Origin: CAYFUT01 sp964346395
GTDB taxonomy: Bacteria > Bacillota > Halanaerobiia > Halobacteroidales > Halobacteroidaceae
Assembly: GCA_964346395.1 (NCBI GenBank)
Contig: CAYFUT010000021.1
Coordinates: 1 to 38,110, forward strand
Direction of reading: 5' to 3'
DNA length: 38,110 nt
The notes beneath the pieces are model-generated. The model was not told where the DNA came from. It saw nothing but the letters and a program-made list of their open reading frames with translations, and did not search any database. The stretch's first letter is position 1; each line of letters opens with the position of its first letter. Made by a program: the position numbers and the translations under genes. Shown piece by piece: positions 15,682 to 23,191 of the stretch.

Positions 15682-16998
15682 TTGAGCAAACCAGTAGTAG
15701 CAATTGTAGGACGCCCCAATGTAGGAAAATCCACCTTATTTAATCGCTTAGTGGGTCATAGAATTTCTATTGTTGATGATGACCCCAGTATTACTCGCGA
15801 TCGGATTTATGCTAATGCTGACTGGTTAGGGCGAGAATTTTTAGTAGTAGATACAGGAGGAATTGAGTTAAATGCTGAGGCTGAATTGAAGGAACAGATG
15901 AAATATCAGGCCCAAGTAGCTGTCGGAGAGGCCGATGTGATTGTGTTAGTAGTTAATGTCCGCGATGGTCTAACTCCTCATGACCGAGAGGTGGCTAATT
16001 TCTTGCGGCAAGCTGATAAACCGATAGTATTAGCTGCCAATAAAGCGGAAAATTTAGAACAGGCGGAAGAGAGCAAGTATGATTTTTATCAGTTAGGCTT
16101 TACAGAGCCTTATTTAATTTCGGCTTATCACGGTCGGGGGATTGGAGATTTATTAGACGAGATAAGTAGTCACTTTCCGCCGGAAGAAGAAAGTGATTAT
16201 CAGGAGGAAACGATTAAATTTTCAGTTGCGGGTCGGCCTAATGTAGGTAAATCAACTTTTGTTAATCAAATTTTAGGAGAAGAACGGGTGATTGTAAATG
16301 ATGAAGCAGGAACGACCCGGGATGCGATTGATACCCCTCTTGTTAGAGAAGAACAGGAGTATGTAATTATTGATACCGCTGGTATGCGGCGTAAAAGTAA
16401 GGTGGATCCGGGGGTAGAAAAATATAGTGTTATTCGGTCTTTACGGGCAGTGGATAGATCAGATGTAGTGTTAGTGATGCTGGATGCTACCGAAGGGATT
16501 ACTAATCAGGATAAAAAAATTGCTGGCTATGCTGACGAAGAAGGCAAAGGAATAGTCTTGGTGGTTAATAAATGGGACTTAGTTGATGCTGGCCCGCATA
16601 CGGTAGACCGATATACTGAAGAGATTAGGTATCGAGCTGAGTTTTTGGCTTATGCTCCCATTATTTTCACTTCTGCTTTGCATGGGCAGCGGGTATTTAA
16701 GACTCTTGATCTGGTTGACCATGTAGCTGAACAAAATAAGAAGGAAGTTAAGGAGAATGTGTTGAATGAATTAATTAAGGAAGCTGTAGATATGGTTCAG
16801 CCTCCGGCTAATAAGCGGGGCAAGCGGTTAAAGATTTATTCTGCTTATCAAAGTAGAACAGAACCGCCGACTTTTGTTTTACGAGTAAATGATCCGGAGT
16901 TAATGAATTTTTCTTATCGCCGGTATGTGAAAAATCAACTACGCAAATCTTTTGGATTTGAAGGAGCGCCAATCAAAGTAAACGCTCAGAAAAAATAA
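15682..16998 (+). CDS. der: Ribosome biogenesis GTPase Der (EngA)
   Basis: 438 aa from the TTG at 15682. This start has AGGAGGTG (15668-15675) 6 nt upstream and gives the standard N-terminus SKPVVAIVGRPNVGKST; an earlier GTG at 15673 overlaps that site. There are two tandem GTPase domains, each with GRPNVGKST (about residues 10 and 184), DTGG/DTAG switches and G4 motifs, plus a C-terminal KH-like domain. Der is essential for 50S subunit maturation. In the first domain the G4 motif reads NKAE instead of the consensus NKxD; the second has a normal NKWD. Confidence 0.97.
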   Translation: MSKPVVAIVGRPNVGKSTLFNRLVGHRISIVDDDPSITRDRIYANADWLGREFLVVDTGGIELNAEAELKEQMKYQAQVAVGEADVIVLVVNVRDGLTPHDREVANFLRQADKPIVLAANKAENLEQAEESKYDFYQLGFTEPYLISAYHGRGIGDLLDEISSHFPPEEESDYQEETIKFSVAGRPNVGKSTFVNQILGEERVIVNDEAGTTRDAIDTPLVREEQEYVIIDTAGMRRKSKVDPGVEKYSVIRSLRAVDRSDVVLVMLDATEGITNQDKKIAGYADEEGKGIVLVVNKWDLVDAGPHTVDRYTEEIRYRAEFLAYAPIIFTSALHGQRVFKTLDLVDHVAEQNKKEVKENVLNELIKEAVDMVQPPANKRGKRLKIYSAYQSRTEPPTFVLRVNDPELMNFSYRRYVKNQLRKSFGFEGAPIKVNAQKK

Positions 16999-17013
16999 TG
17001 GGGAGGGGACAGA

Positions 17014-17625
17014 ATGATAAAAATTATATTGATTATGTTAGCCAGTTATGTATTAGGATCGATTCCCTTTGGGTTATTGGTCACCAAATTGGTTAAAGGA
17101 GTCGATGTTCGCGATTATGGTAGTGGGAATATTGGAGCCACTAATGCTTATCGTGTTTTAGGATTAGGCGGCGGTTTAGGCGTTTTGCTGCTTGATGCGG
17201 GCAAGGGAGCAGCTGCAGTTATGCTGGCTCAGAATATTTTTGGTGAGGAACCATTTCTTTATTTATTGGCTGGGTTATTTGCTATAGCGGGCCATAATTT
17301 ATCTTTGTTTTTAGGTTTTGATGGCGGCCGGGGAGTAGCTACTTCGGTCGGAGTTCTTGGCAGTTTAGCTCCTCAGTCAATGTTAGTTGCTTTTGTAGTT
17401 TGGTTGGGGTTGGTACTTACCACCCGTTATGTTTCGTTAGGGTCAATTACAGGGGCGGTTGTGTTACCAATTTTAATGTATTTGTTTGATACTCCAGCAG
17501 TGATTATTGGTTTTTGTATTTTAATTGCAGCGTTTGTAATTTATAGCCATAAACCGAATATTCAGCGGTTATTAGCTGGCAATGAAAATAAGGTTAGCTT
17601 AAAATTAACTCCCGATGATGAATAA
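17014..17625 (+). CDS. plsY: Glycerol-3-phosphate acyltransferase PlsY
   Basis: 203 aa with about five to six membrane segments. The three family motifs are present: GSGNIGATNAYRVLG, GHNLSLFLGFDGGRGVATSVG (the acyl-phosphate/G3P site region) and YSHKPNIQRLLAGNENKV. PlsY moves acyl groups from acyl-phosphate to glycerol-3-phosphate, the first step of phospholipid synthesis. The ATG follows GGGGAGGGG. It lies between der and gpsA, whose product makes its substrate glycerol-3-phosphate, an arrangement seen in many Firmicutes. Confidence 0.97.
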   Translation: MIKIILIMLASYVLGSIPFGLLVTKLVKGVDVRDYGSGNIGATNAYRVLGLGGGLGVLLLDAGKGAAAVMLAQNIFGEEPFLYLLAGLFAIAGHNLSLFLGFDGGRGVATSVGVLGSLAPQSMLVAFVVWLGLVLTTRYVSLGSITGAVVLPILMYLFDTPAVIIGFCILIAAFVIYSHKPNIQRLLAGNENKVSLKLTPDDE

Positions 17626-17650
17626 TAATAATCAAGGAGTGGATAAAGCA

Positions 17651-18679
17651 ATGCAGGGAAAGGCAGCGGTAATAGGCGGCGGCAGCTGGGGAACAGGATT
17701 AGCAATCCAGCTGCATCGAAATGACTATCAAGTTTGGATGCAAGATATAAATGAGGAGCGGGTAGCGGAGATTAATCAGGAACATAAAAATTCTTATCTG
17801 CCGGGAATTGACCTACCGGCGGATATAAAAGCTACTACTAAGGTAGCAGAGGCAGTCAGGGGTGCTGAACTAGTAGTAGTGGTAGTTCCTTCTCACGTAG
17901 TGCGGCAGGCAGCAGAGAATCTGCAGGGGTTAATTGCGGAAGAGGCAATTGTAGTTAGTGCTGCTAAAGGTATGGAAGTAGAGACTCAGCTGCGAATGTC
18001 CGAAGTGCTGCGGGAGGAGCTAGATGATAAATTAAAGGAGCGAATTGTAGTTTTAAGTGGGCCTAGTCATGCTGAAGAAGTGGTGCTTAATCACCCTACA
18101 GCAGTGGTTGTAGCCCATGAGAGAGAAAAGTTGGCCCGGCAGGTACAGGATGTATTTATGTCGGAAACTTTCCGCGTTTATACTAATCCTGATGTAGTAG
18201 GAGTAGAATTAGGAGCAACTGTCAAGAATATTATTGCTATTGCAGCCGGGATTGCCGATGGATTAGACTATGGAGATAATGCTATTGCGGCCTTAGTAAC
18301 GCGAGGAATTGCTGAAATAAAGCGACTGGGGGTTGCTATGGGGGCCAACTCTATGACCTTTGCTGGGCTTACTGGCCTGGGAGATTTGATTGTTACCTGT
18401 ACAAGTGAGCACAGTAGAAACCGACGTTTGGGTTATAAGCTTGGTGCTGGAAAAACGTTAGAAGAAGCTTTAGAGGAAATGGATATGGTAGCCGAAGGAG
18501 TAAAGAGTACGCAAGCTATTTTTGAGTTGGTTCAGCAAAAAGAAGTGGAGATGCCGATTGTAACTCAGGTACAGCAGATTTTATTCCAGGACAAATCCCC
18601 CGAAAGAGCTGTAAATAATCTTATGCTGCGGGGCAGGAAAAATGAAATTGAATCAGTAGCGCAGCAGGAAGAGTGGTAA
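17651..18679 (+). CDS. gpsA: NAD(P)H-dependent glycerol-3-phosphate dehydrogenase
   Basis: 342 aa from the ATG at 17651, preceded by AAGGAG at 17634-17639. The reading frame extends to 17615 inside plsY, but those codons (MMNNNNQG) are not family-like. The Rossmann motif is AAVIGGGSWGTGLA. The catalytic region has VVLSGPSHAEEV, a Lys in GATVKNIIAIAAGIADGL, and GLGDLIVTCTSEHSRNRRLG. It reduces dihydroxyacetone phosphate to sn-glycerol-3-phosphate for phospholipid synthesis, feeding PlsY. A strong terminator follows and closes the run that may begin with DUF1614. Confidence 0.97.
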   Translation: MQGKAAVIGGGSWGTGLAIQLHRNDYQVWMQDINEERVAEINQEHKNSYLPGIDLPADIKATTKVAEAVRGAELVVVVVPSHVVRQAAENLQGLIAEEAIVVSAAKGMEVETQLRMSEVLREELDDKLKERIVVLSGPSHAEEVVLNHPTAVVVAHEREKLARQVQDVFMSETFRVYTNPDVVGVELGATVKNIIAIAAGIADGLDYGDNAIAALVTRGIAEIKRLGVAMGANSMTFAGLTGLGDLIVTCTSEHSRNRRLGYKLGAGKTLEEALEEMDMVAEGVKSTQAIFELVQQKEVEMPIVTQVQQILFQDKSPERAVNNLMLRGRKNEIESVAQQEEW

Positions 18680-18711
18680 TCAAGGATTGTTCAAGTAAAA
18701 TAAGAGTTAAT

Positions 18712-18742
18712 AAAACAGACCCCAAAATTGGGGTCTGTTTTT
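18712..18742 (+). terminator. Intrinsic terminator after gpsA
   Basis: A perfect 12-bp stem, AAAACAGACCCC with GGGGTCTGTTTT, around AAAATT and followed by further T. Confidence 0.92.
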
Positions 18743-18759
18743 ATAGCTGTCTAGTCTTG

Positions 18760-18892
18760 CGCGTTAACTTAAGTTAAGTTTTAGTGATTTGGAGGTTTAA
18801 AGTAAAGCATTAACAAGTATTATGGTCAGAACTAATAATACACAATTTCGATAAAAATAAATCAAGGGGAAAATATACATTAAGTTAACGCG
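18760..18892. repeat. 13-bp perfect inverted repeats 133 bp apart, enclosing a palindrome
   Basis: CGCGTTAACTTAA (18760-18772) and its exact reverse complement TTAAGTTAACGCG (18880-18892) bracket the leader of the DUF2284 gene. The left arm overlaps a perfect 14-bp palindrome, TTAACTTAAGTTAA (18764-18777), shaped like a DtxR/MntR-family operator. A possible promoter, TTAACA-N17-TAATAA (18810-18838), lies between. It could be a two-site operator or the ends of a tiny element. Confidence 0.5.
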
Positions 18893-18928
18893 TATAACTA
18901 AATATCTATAAACAAGGAAGGGATAATT

Positions 18929-19426
18929 ATGGAAGAGTATGCTAGTTTTATACAGAAGGCTAGAGAACTAGGCACCGAAGAGGCAGAGGTGATTTCTGCT
19001 GAGACTATAGAAACTTCTTTTGGGGTGCGGTGGAAATGTCGGTATGGTTGCAGTGATTATGGAGAACGGTTAACTTGTCCGCCTCATGTTCCGTCAGTAG
19101 AAGAAACTAAAAAAATGATTAATGAATATAATTTTGCTTTGCTGTTGCACGGGCATGATGATCCTGTAATGCAAGATATTGTAATTGAACTTGAACGGAA
19201 ATTGTTTTTAGCCGGACATCATAAAGCCCTGGGTCTTGCCTGCGGACCTTGCGAAAGATGTAGTGAATGTGGGGATTCCTGTGTACAGCCCGAATTGGCT
19301 CGTCCTTCTTTGGAAGCTTGTGGAATTGATGTTTACAAAACAGTCAGGAATAATGGCTACAATATAGAAGTCCTTCAGAATGAAGAAGAACAACCTGATT
19401 ATTTTGCCTTGGTTCTAATTGAGTAA
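18929..19426 (+). CDS. DUF2284 Cys-rich predicted metal-binding protein
   Basis: 165 aa. Nine Cys form two groups: C37, C41 and C50 (WKCRYGCSDYGERLTCPPH), then C105, C108, C111, C114, C118 and C131 (CGPCERCSECGDSCVQPELA). The second group looks like an iron-sulfur or zinc site, and the overall pattern is that of DUF2284, common in anaerobes. No activity is known to me. The ATG follows AAGGAAGGG. It stands alone between the gpsA terminator and spoIVA, with its own leader carrying long inverted repeats. This suggests separate, perhaps metal- or redox-responsive control. Confidence 0.85.
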   Translation: MEEYASFIQKARELGTEEAEVISAETIETSFGVRWKCRYGCSDYGERLTCPPHVPSVEETKKMINEYNFALLLHGHDDPVMQDIVIELERKLFLAGHHKALGLACGPCERCSECGDSCVQPELARPSLEACGIDVYKTVRNNGYNIEVLQNEEEQPDYFALVLIE

Positions 19427-19503
19427 AAGTGGAGGGGCAAATAATATTTTTCGAGCAAGGATTTAGTTTTATCTTATAAGCCTTCTTCTCTCCCAGCAAT
19501 TAA

Positions 19504-19531
19504 GAATAATCTAGTAGTTGGGTCATATACA
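19504..19531 (+). promoter_or_regulatory. Candidate sigma-E promoter of spoIVA
   Basis: GAATAAT, a 13-nt spacer, then CATATACA, resembling the sigma-E consensus KMATATT and CATACAnT with normal spacing. spoIVA is a mother-cell sigma-E gene in Bacillus. Confidence 0.45.
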
Positions 19532-19578
19532 TATAGTGATATTTCCCAATTCGCTAGAACAGCAAGGGAGGGGAACTA

Positions 19579-21057
19579 ATGGAAAAGTTTAATATTTATC
19601 AAGACATTGCGACAAGGACCAATGGGGATATTTATATAGGAGTAGTTGGCCCGGTGAGAAGTGGTAAGTCCACTTTCATAAAGAAATTTATGAATCACTT
19701 AGTGCTGCCTAACATTGAAAGCGAATATGATAAAGAACAGACTCAAGATGAACTGCCGCAGAGTAGTGAAGGTAGGCGAATTATGACTACTGAGCCGAAA
19801 TTTGTGCCTAATCAGGCAGTAAAAGTAGCAGTTGATGAACGGGTAGAGTTTAATGTTCGACTGGTTGATTGTGTGGGTTATAGGGTGGATGGTGCTTTAG
19901 GATATGAGGATGAGTCGGGAGAAAGGATGGTCACGACTCCTTGGTATGAAGAACCAGTTTCTTTTGAAGAGGCAGCAGAAGTGGGGACGCAGAAAGTAAT
20001 TGAAAATCATTCTACTATTGGATTAGTAGTGACTACTGATGGTTCGATTACTGAACTGCCGCGTGAAAACTATGTAATGGCTGAAGAAAAAGTAGTAGGT
20101 GAGTTAAATAAGCTAGATAAACCATTCGTGATTATGCTTAATTCTGCTGATCCGGAGAGTCAAGAAACTAAAGAGTTAGCAGCTGAATTGGAAGAAAAAT
20201 ATAACCACCGGGTGCTGCCTGTTAATTGTGTGGAAATGGATAAACAAGATATAACTGATATTTTACAGGAAATTTTATATGAATTTCCTCTGCAGGAGAT
20301 TAATATTGATTTGCCGCTGTGGCTGGATGATTTAGCAGAGGAACACTGGCTGGCAGAGAGTGTTGATGGAACTATTAGGGATAATATTCAGGAAATTTAT
20401 GCCTTAAGAGATATTGATAATTTAGCTGCTGATTTAGGCGAAACTGAATATGCGGAAACAGTACAAATAGAAAATCTTGATTTAGGAAACGGGCAGGCAG
20501 AATTAGGATTTGAACTAGAAAAGGATTTATTTTATGAGGTTATTGGAGAAGTGACTGACCTGGAAGTTGGAAATGAACGGGAACTATTTAGTTTAATAAA
20601 AGAGTTAAGCATAGCTAAGAAAGAATATGACCACATTTCTGATGCTTTAGAACAGGTAAAAGAACGCGGGTATGGAATAGTTACCCCTGATTTAGAAGAT
20701 ATGGTATTTGACGAACCAGAGAAGATTAACCGCGGTGGTCATTTTGGGGTAAAATTAAGGGCTTCTGGACCGTCAATTCATTTAATCAGGGCGGATATAG
20801 AGACGGAAGTTTCGCCAGTAGTAGGGACGGAAAAACAGTGTGAGCAATTAATCCAGTTCTTTGAAGAAGAATTTGATGAGAATCCGCAGGCAGTCTGGGA
20901 TTCAGATTTTCTCGGCCGTTCTTTGCATGAGTTAGTTAAAGATGGGATTAATAATAAACTTTATCGAATGCCGGTAAATGCGCAAGAAAAACTACGCGAT
21001 ACCCTCGAAAAAATAGTAAATGAAGGAAGCGGAGGTTTAATCTGTATAATACTGTAA
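19579..21057 (+). CDS. spoIVA: Stage IV sporulation protein A (coat morphogenetic ATPase)
   Basis: 492 aa, exactly the Bacillus length. The N-terminus EKFNIYQDIATRTNGDIYIG is nearly invariant in the family. Walker A is GPVRSGKST (24-32), with a TRAFAC-like switch region around RLVDCVGYRVDGA. The C-terminus ends in GGLICIIL, the stretch needed for attachment to the spore through SpoVM in Bacillus. SpoIVA hydrolyses ATP and polymerises into the basement layer of the spore coat. The ATG follows GGGAGGGG. It is monocistronic, with its own candidate sigma-E promoter and a terminator. Confidence 0.98.
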   Translation: MEKFNIYQDIATRTNGDIYIGVVGPVRSGKSTFIKKFMNHLVLPNIESEYDKEQTQDELPQSSEGRRIMTTEPKFVPNQAVKVAVDERVEFNVRLVDCVGYRVDGALGYEDESGERMVTTPWYEEPVSFEEAAEVGTQKVIENHSTIGLVVTTDGSITELPRENYVMAEEKVVGELNKLDKPFVIMLNSADPESQETKELAAELEEKYNHRVLPVNCVEMDKQDITDILQEILYEFPLQEINIDLPLWLDDLAEEHWLAESVDGTIRDNIQEIYALRDIDNLAADLGETEYAETVQIENLDLGNGQAELGFELEKDLFYEVIGEVTDLEVGNERELFSLIKELSIAKKEYDHISDALEQVKERGYGIVTPDLEDMVFDEPEKINRGGHFGVKLRASGPSIHLIRADIETEVSPVVGTEKQCEQLIQFFEEEFDENPQAVWDSDFLGRSLHELVKDGINNKLYRMPVNAQEKLRDTLEKIVNEGSGGLICIIL

Positions 21058-21062
21058 TTATC

Positions 21063-21096
21063 ATCCGGTCTATAGGCCGGATTTTTATTTTTTTTT
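21063..21096 (+). terminator. Intrinsic terminator after spoIVA
   Basis: ATCCGGTC pairs with GGCCGGAT (one G-U) around TATA, followed by a long T-rich run. Confidence 0.9.
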
Positions 21097-21198
21097 GAAA
21101 AAAGCAGGAGATAACAAGGATATCAAGAATTTTAACTGTGGCATACTAATAATAAGCAAGCCTATATAATTAAAAATACTTGGGAGGTAGATGAAAAA

Positions 21199-21513
21199 AT
21201 GGCGAATAACATTACTAAAACTGATGTAGTGGATCAGGTGGCGGAAAAGACGGGACAGACTAAGAAAGACACCAAGGAGACGCTTGATACTTTACTGGAT
21301 GTGATTACTGAGAATTTACAGGAAGAAGCAGAAAAGTCAGAGGAGGAGCGGGCTAAAGTACAGTTTATCGGATTTGGAAGTTTTGAAGTTAGAGACCGCA
21401 GTGCTCGAAAAGGACGCAATCCGCAGACTAATGAAGAAATTCAGATTCCTGCTCGAACAGTACCTGCTTTTAAGGCCGGTAAGAATCTAAAAGAAACTGT
21501 TAATGTAAAATAA
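21199..21513 (+). CDS. hup: HU family DNA-binding protein
   Basis: 104 aa, longer than the usual 90. The HU core is clear: TKTDVVDQVAEKTGQTKKD, then VQFIGFGSFEVRDRSARKG, the beta-arm NPQTNEEIQIPA, and VPAFKAGKNLKE. The extra length is a short N-terminal extension and about nine added acidic residues between helix 2 and the first beta strand (EEAEKSEEERAK, residues 42-53). HU bends and compacts DNA as a dimer. In Bacillus the hbs gene also lies next to spoIVA, which supports the call. The ATG follows GGGAGGT. A TATAAT at 21165-21170 could be its -10 box, without a convincing -35. Confidence 0.95.
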   Translation: MANNITKTDVVDQVAEKTGQTKKDTKETLDTLLDVITENLQEEAEKSEEERAKVQFIGFGSFEVRDRSARKGRNPQTNEEIQIPARTVPAFKAGKNLKETVNVK

Positions 21514-21528
21514 CTTGAGTAGAATATA

Positions 21529-21560
21529 AAAAACAGGAAGGAATATTCCTTCCTGTTTTT
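21529..21560 (+). terminator. Intrinsic terminator after the HU gene
   Basis: A perfect 32-nt palindrome (AAAAACAGGAAGGAAT with its complement) ending in TTTTT. Confidence 0.9.
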
Positions 21561-21570
21561 CTGTATCAAT

Positions 21571-21599
21571 TTGAAAAATAACTCACTTTGAAATATAAT
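21571..21599 (+). promoter_or_regulatory. Sigma-A promoter of the aminotransferase gene
   Basis: TTGAAA (21571-21576), a 17-nt spacer and TATAAT (21594-21599), 38 nt before the ATG. Confidence 0.7.
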
Positions 21600-21637
21600 T
21601 ACTTAATAAATCAGACCATAAGAAAGGAGCGAGAAGA

Positions 21638-22525
21638 ATGAGTAGTGAGCAGATTTATTTAGATGGAGAATTAGTAGCTAAGGAAGAAGCGAAGGTATCA
21701 GTTTTTGACCATGGATATTTGTACGGAGATGGAATTTTTGAAGGGATACGATCTTATAACGGGCGAGTATTCCGGTTTGAAGAACATTTGGATAGGTTAT
21801 ATGAATCAGCAAAAGCAATTATGCTGGATATTCCGCTAGACAAAGAAGAGATGAAGCAGGCAGTTCTTAAAACTCTGCGGGCCAACAATTTGACTGAAGA
21901 TGCTTATATTAGATTAGTAGTTTCTCGCGGTGTGGGCGATTTAGGTTTAGACCCAGAAAAATGTGAGGAACCAACAATAGTGATTATAGCTAGCGATATT
22001 ACTCTTTATCCCGATGAGTTTTATGAAAACGGCCTGGAAGTAGCTACGGTAGCGACTAGGCGAAATATTCCGGAAGCTTTAAACCCGCGGATTAAATCGC
22101 TTAATTACTTAAATAATATTTTAGCTAAAATTGAAGCTAATCAGAATGATATGCTGGAAGCAATTATGCTAAATGATGACGGCTATGTAGCTGAGTGTAC
22201 CGGTGATAATATTTTCATTGTTAAAGATGATAAATTAATCACTCCGCCGACTTATGTAGGCGCTCTAAAAGGAATTAAACGGGGAGTAGTGATGGAAGAA
22301 GCGCCGGATTTAGGATTAGAGGTAACAGAAGAAGTATTTACGCGGCATGACTTATATACTGCTGATGAATGTTTCTTAACGGGGACGGCTGCCGAAGTAA
22401 TTCCGGTAGTTAAGATTGACGGCCGAAGTATTGGTGATGGAGAGCCCGGCGCCTATACCAAAGATTTAATTACTAAGTTTAGGAAACTAGCTAACAGCAC
22501 CGGAACTCCCATTTATGAAGATTAA
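21638..22525 (+). CDS. ilvE: Branched-chain amino acid aminotransferase (PLP fold type IV)
   Basis: 295 aa, normal for short bacterial IlvE. FDHGYLYGDGIFEGIRSYNG near the N-terminus and the PLP lysine in NPRIKSLNYLNN (Lys153) mark the class IV aminotransferases. GYVAECTGDNIFIV and FLTGTAAEVIPV complete the active site. It would interconvert Leu, Ile and Val with their keto acids using glutamate. D-amino acid transaminase and aminodeoxychorismate lyase share this fold, but RSYNGRVFRFEEHL and the length favour IlvE. It is monocistronic, with a good promoter and a terminator, and lies beside the threonine/lysine genes. Confidence 0.88.
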   Translation: MSSEQIYLDGELVAKEEAKVSVFDHGYLYGDGIFEGIRSYNGRVFRFEEHLDRLYESAKAIMLDIPLDKEEMKQAVLKTLRANNLTEDAYIRLVVSRGVGDLGLDPEKCEEPTIVIIASDITLYPDEFYENGLEVATVATRRNIPEALNPRIKSLNYLNNILAKIEANQNDMLEAIMLNDDGYVAECTGDNIFIVKDDKLITPPTYVGALKGIKRGVVMEEAPDLGLEVTEEVFTRHDLYTADECFLTGTAAEVIPVVKIDGRSIGDGEPGAYTKDLITKFRKLANSTGTPIYED

Positions 22526-22531
22526 GCTTGA

Positions 22532-22560
22532 AAGCACAACTTTCTGAGTTGTGCTTTTTT
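22532..22560 (+). terminator. Intrinsic terminator after ilvE
   Basis: AAGCACAACT pairs with AGTTGTGCTT around TTCTG, followed by TTTT. Confidence 0.92.
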
Positions 22561-22593
22561 AATTATAGTAAAGATAATTTCTTATATTTTGAC

Positions 22594-22622
22594 TTGCAAA
22601 TTTAAAAGTCGAATGATATAAT
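22594..22622 (+). promoter_or_regulatory. Sigma-A promoter of the ACT-hom-lysC-thrB operon
   Basis: TTGCAA (22594-22599), a 17-nt spacer and a perfect TATAAT (22617-22622). The leader of roughly 100 nt before the first gene shows no T-box sequence or recognisable riboswitch. Confidence 0.65.
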
Positions 22623-22727
22623 TCTAGAGAGTTGTTTTTAATAAGCGGACAGATGTGTTTATTAATTGAACGGGATTTGAAAGAAAGTAAGAGCAATCCT
22701 GTACATTATCAAGGTTAGGTGATATTA

Positions 22728-23171
22728 GTGAAAGAACATTATTATATTGTAGCGGAAGAAATTTTATCGGAAGCAATGCAGAAGACAGTACGAGTTAAAG
22801 AGCTGCTTAAATCAGGAGAAGAGTCCCAGATAAAGCAGGCGGTTAATCGGGTAGGATTAAGCAGGAGTGCTTATTATAAGTATAAAGATTATATTTTCTC
22901 TTTCCATCAGCAAGAACAGCAGCAGTTAATTACTTTATCTCTGCTAGCAGTTGATAAAAAAGGAGTTTTATCTAAAATTTTAACTAAAATTGCTGATTAT
23001 AGAGGAAATATTTTGACTATTAATCAAGATCTTCCGCTGGCTGAAGTGGCGCATATAACTTTGACTCTGGAAGTTGATGACCTGTCTGTTTCGCTGGACA
23101 AGTTGCTGACAGAACTGCGGGAAGCTGAAGGAATCAAACAAGCAAAAGTGGTAACTAAAACTTTCAAGTAA
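22728..23171 (+). CDS. ACT domain protein, PheB/UPF0735 family
   Basis: 147 aa from the GTG whose product begins KEHYYIVAEEIL; another in-frame GTG lies three codons upstream. The N-terminal part, EAMQKTVRVKELLKSGE and VNRVGLSRSAYYKYKDYIF, is a helix-turn-helix-like segment shared with Bacillus PheB. The C-terminal ACT domain (about 68-145) has LSLLAVDKKGVLSKILTKIA. ACT domains bind amino acids. Family members next to hom are thought to regulate it or the pathway, but I know of no proven activity. It leads the operon, 20 nt ahead of hom. Confidence 0.85.
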   Translation: MKEHYYIVAEEILSEAMQKTVRVKELLKSGEESQIKQAVNRVGLSRSAYYKYKDYIFSFHQQEQQQLITLSLLAVDKKGVLSKILTKIADYRGNILTINQDLPLAEVAHITLTLEVDDLSVSLDKLLTELREAEGIKQAKVVTKTFK

Positions 23172-23191
23172 ATTTCAGGGGGGACAATGGT

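Noticed and set aside
18760..18892. Insertion-sequence-like mini element (MITE)
   Set aside because: Inverted ends are present but I see no target-site duplication, and the region contains a plausible promoter; kept as a regulatory candidate.
19427..19480. Gene start after GGAGGGG at 19431
   Set aside because: No ATG, GTG or TTG at suitable distance; the only possible start is ATT with 6 codons to a stop.
22623..22727. T-box, riboswitch or Thr-rich attenuator before the threonine operon
   Set aside because: The leader lacks the T-box sequence, has no terminator hairpin, and the one short frame in it is not rich in Thr or Ile and has no ribosome site.
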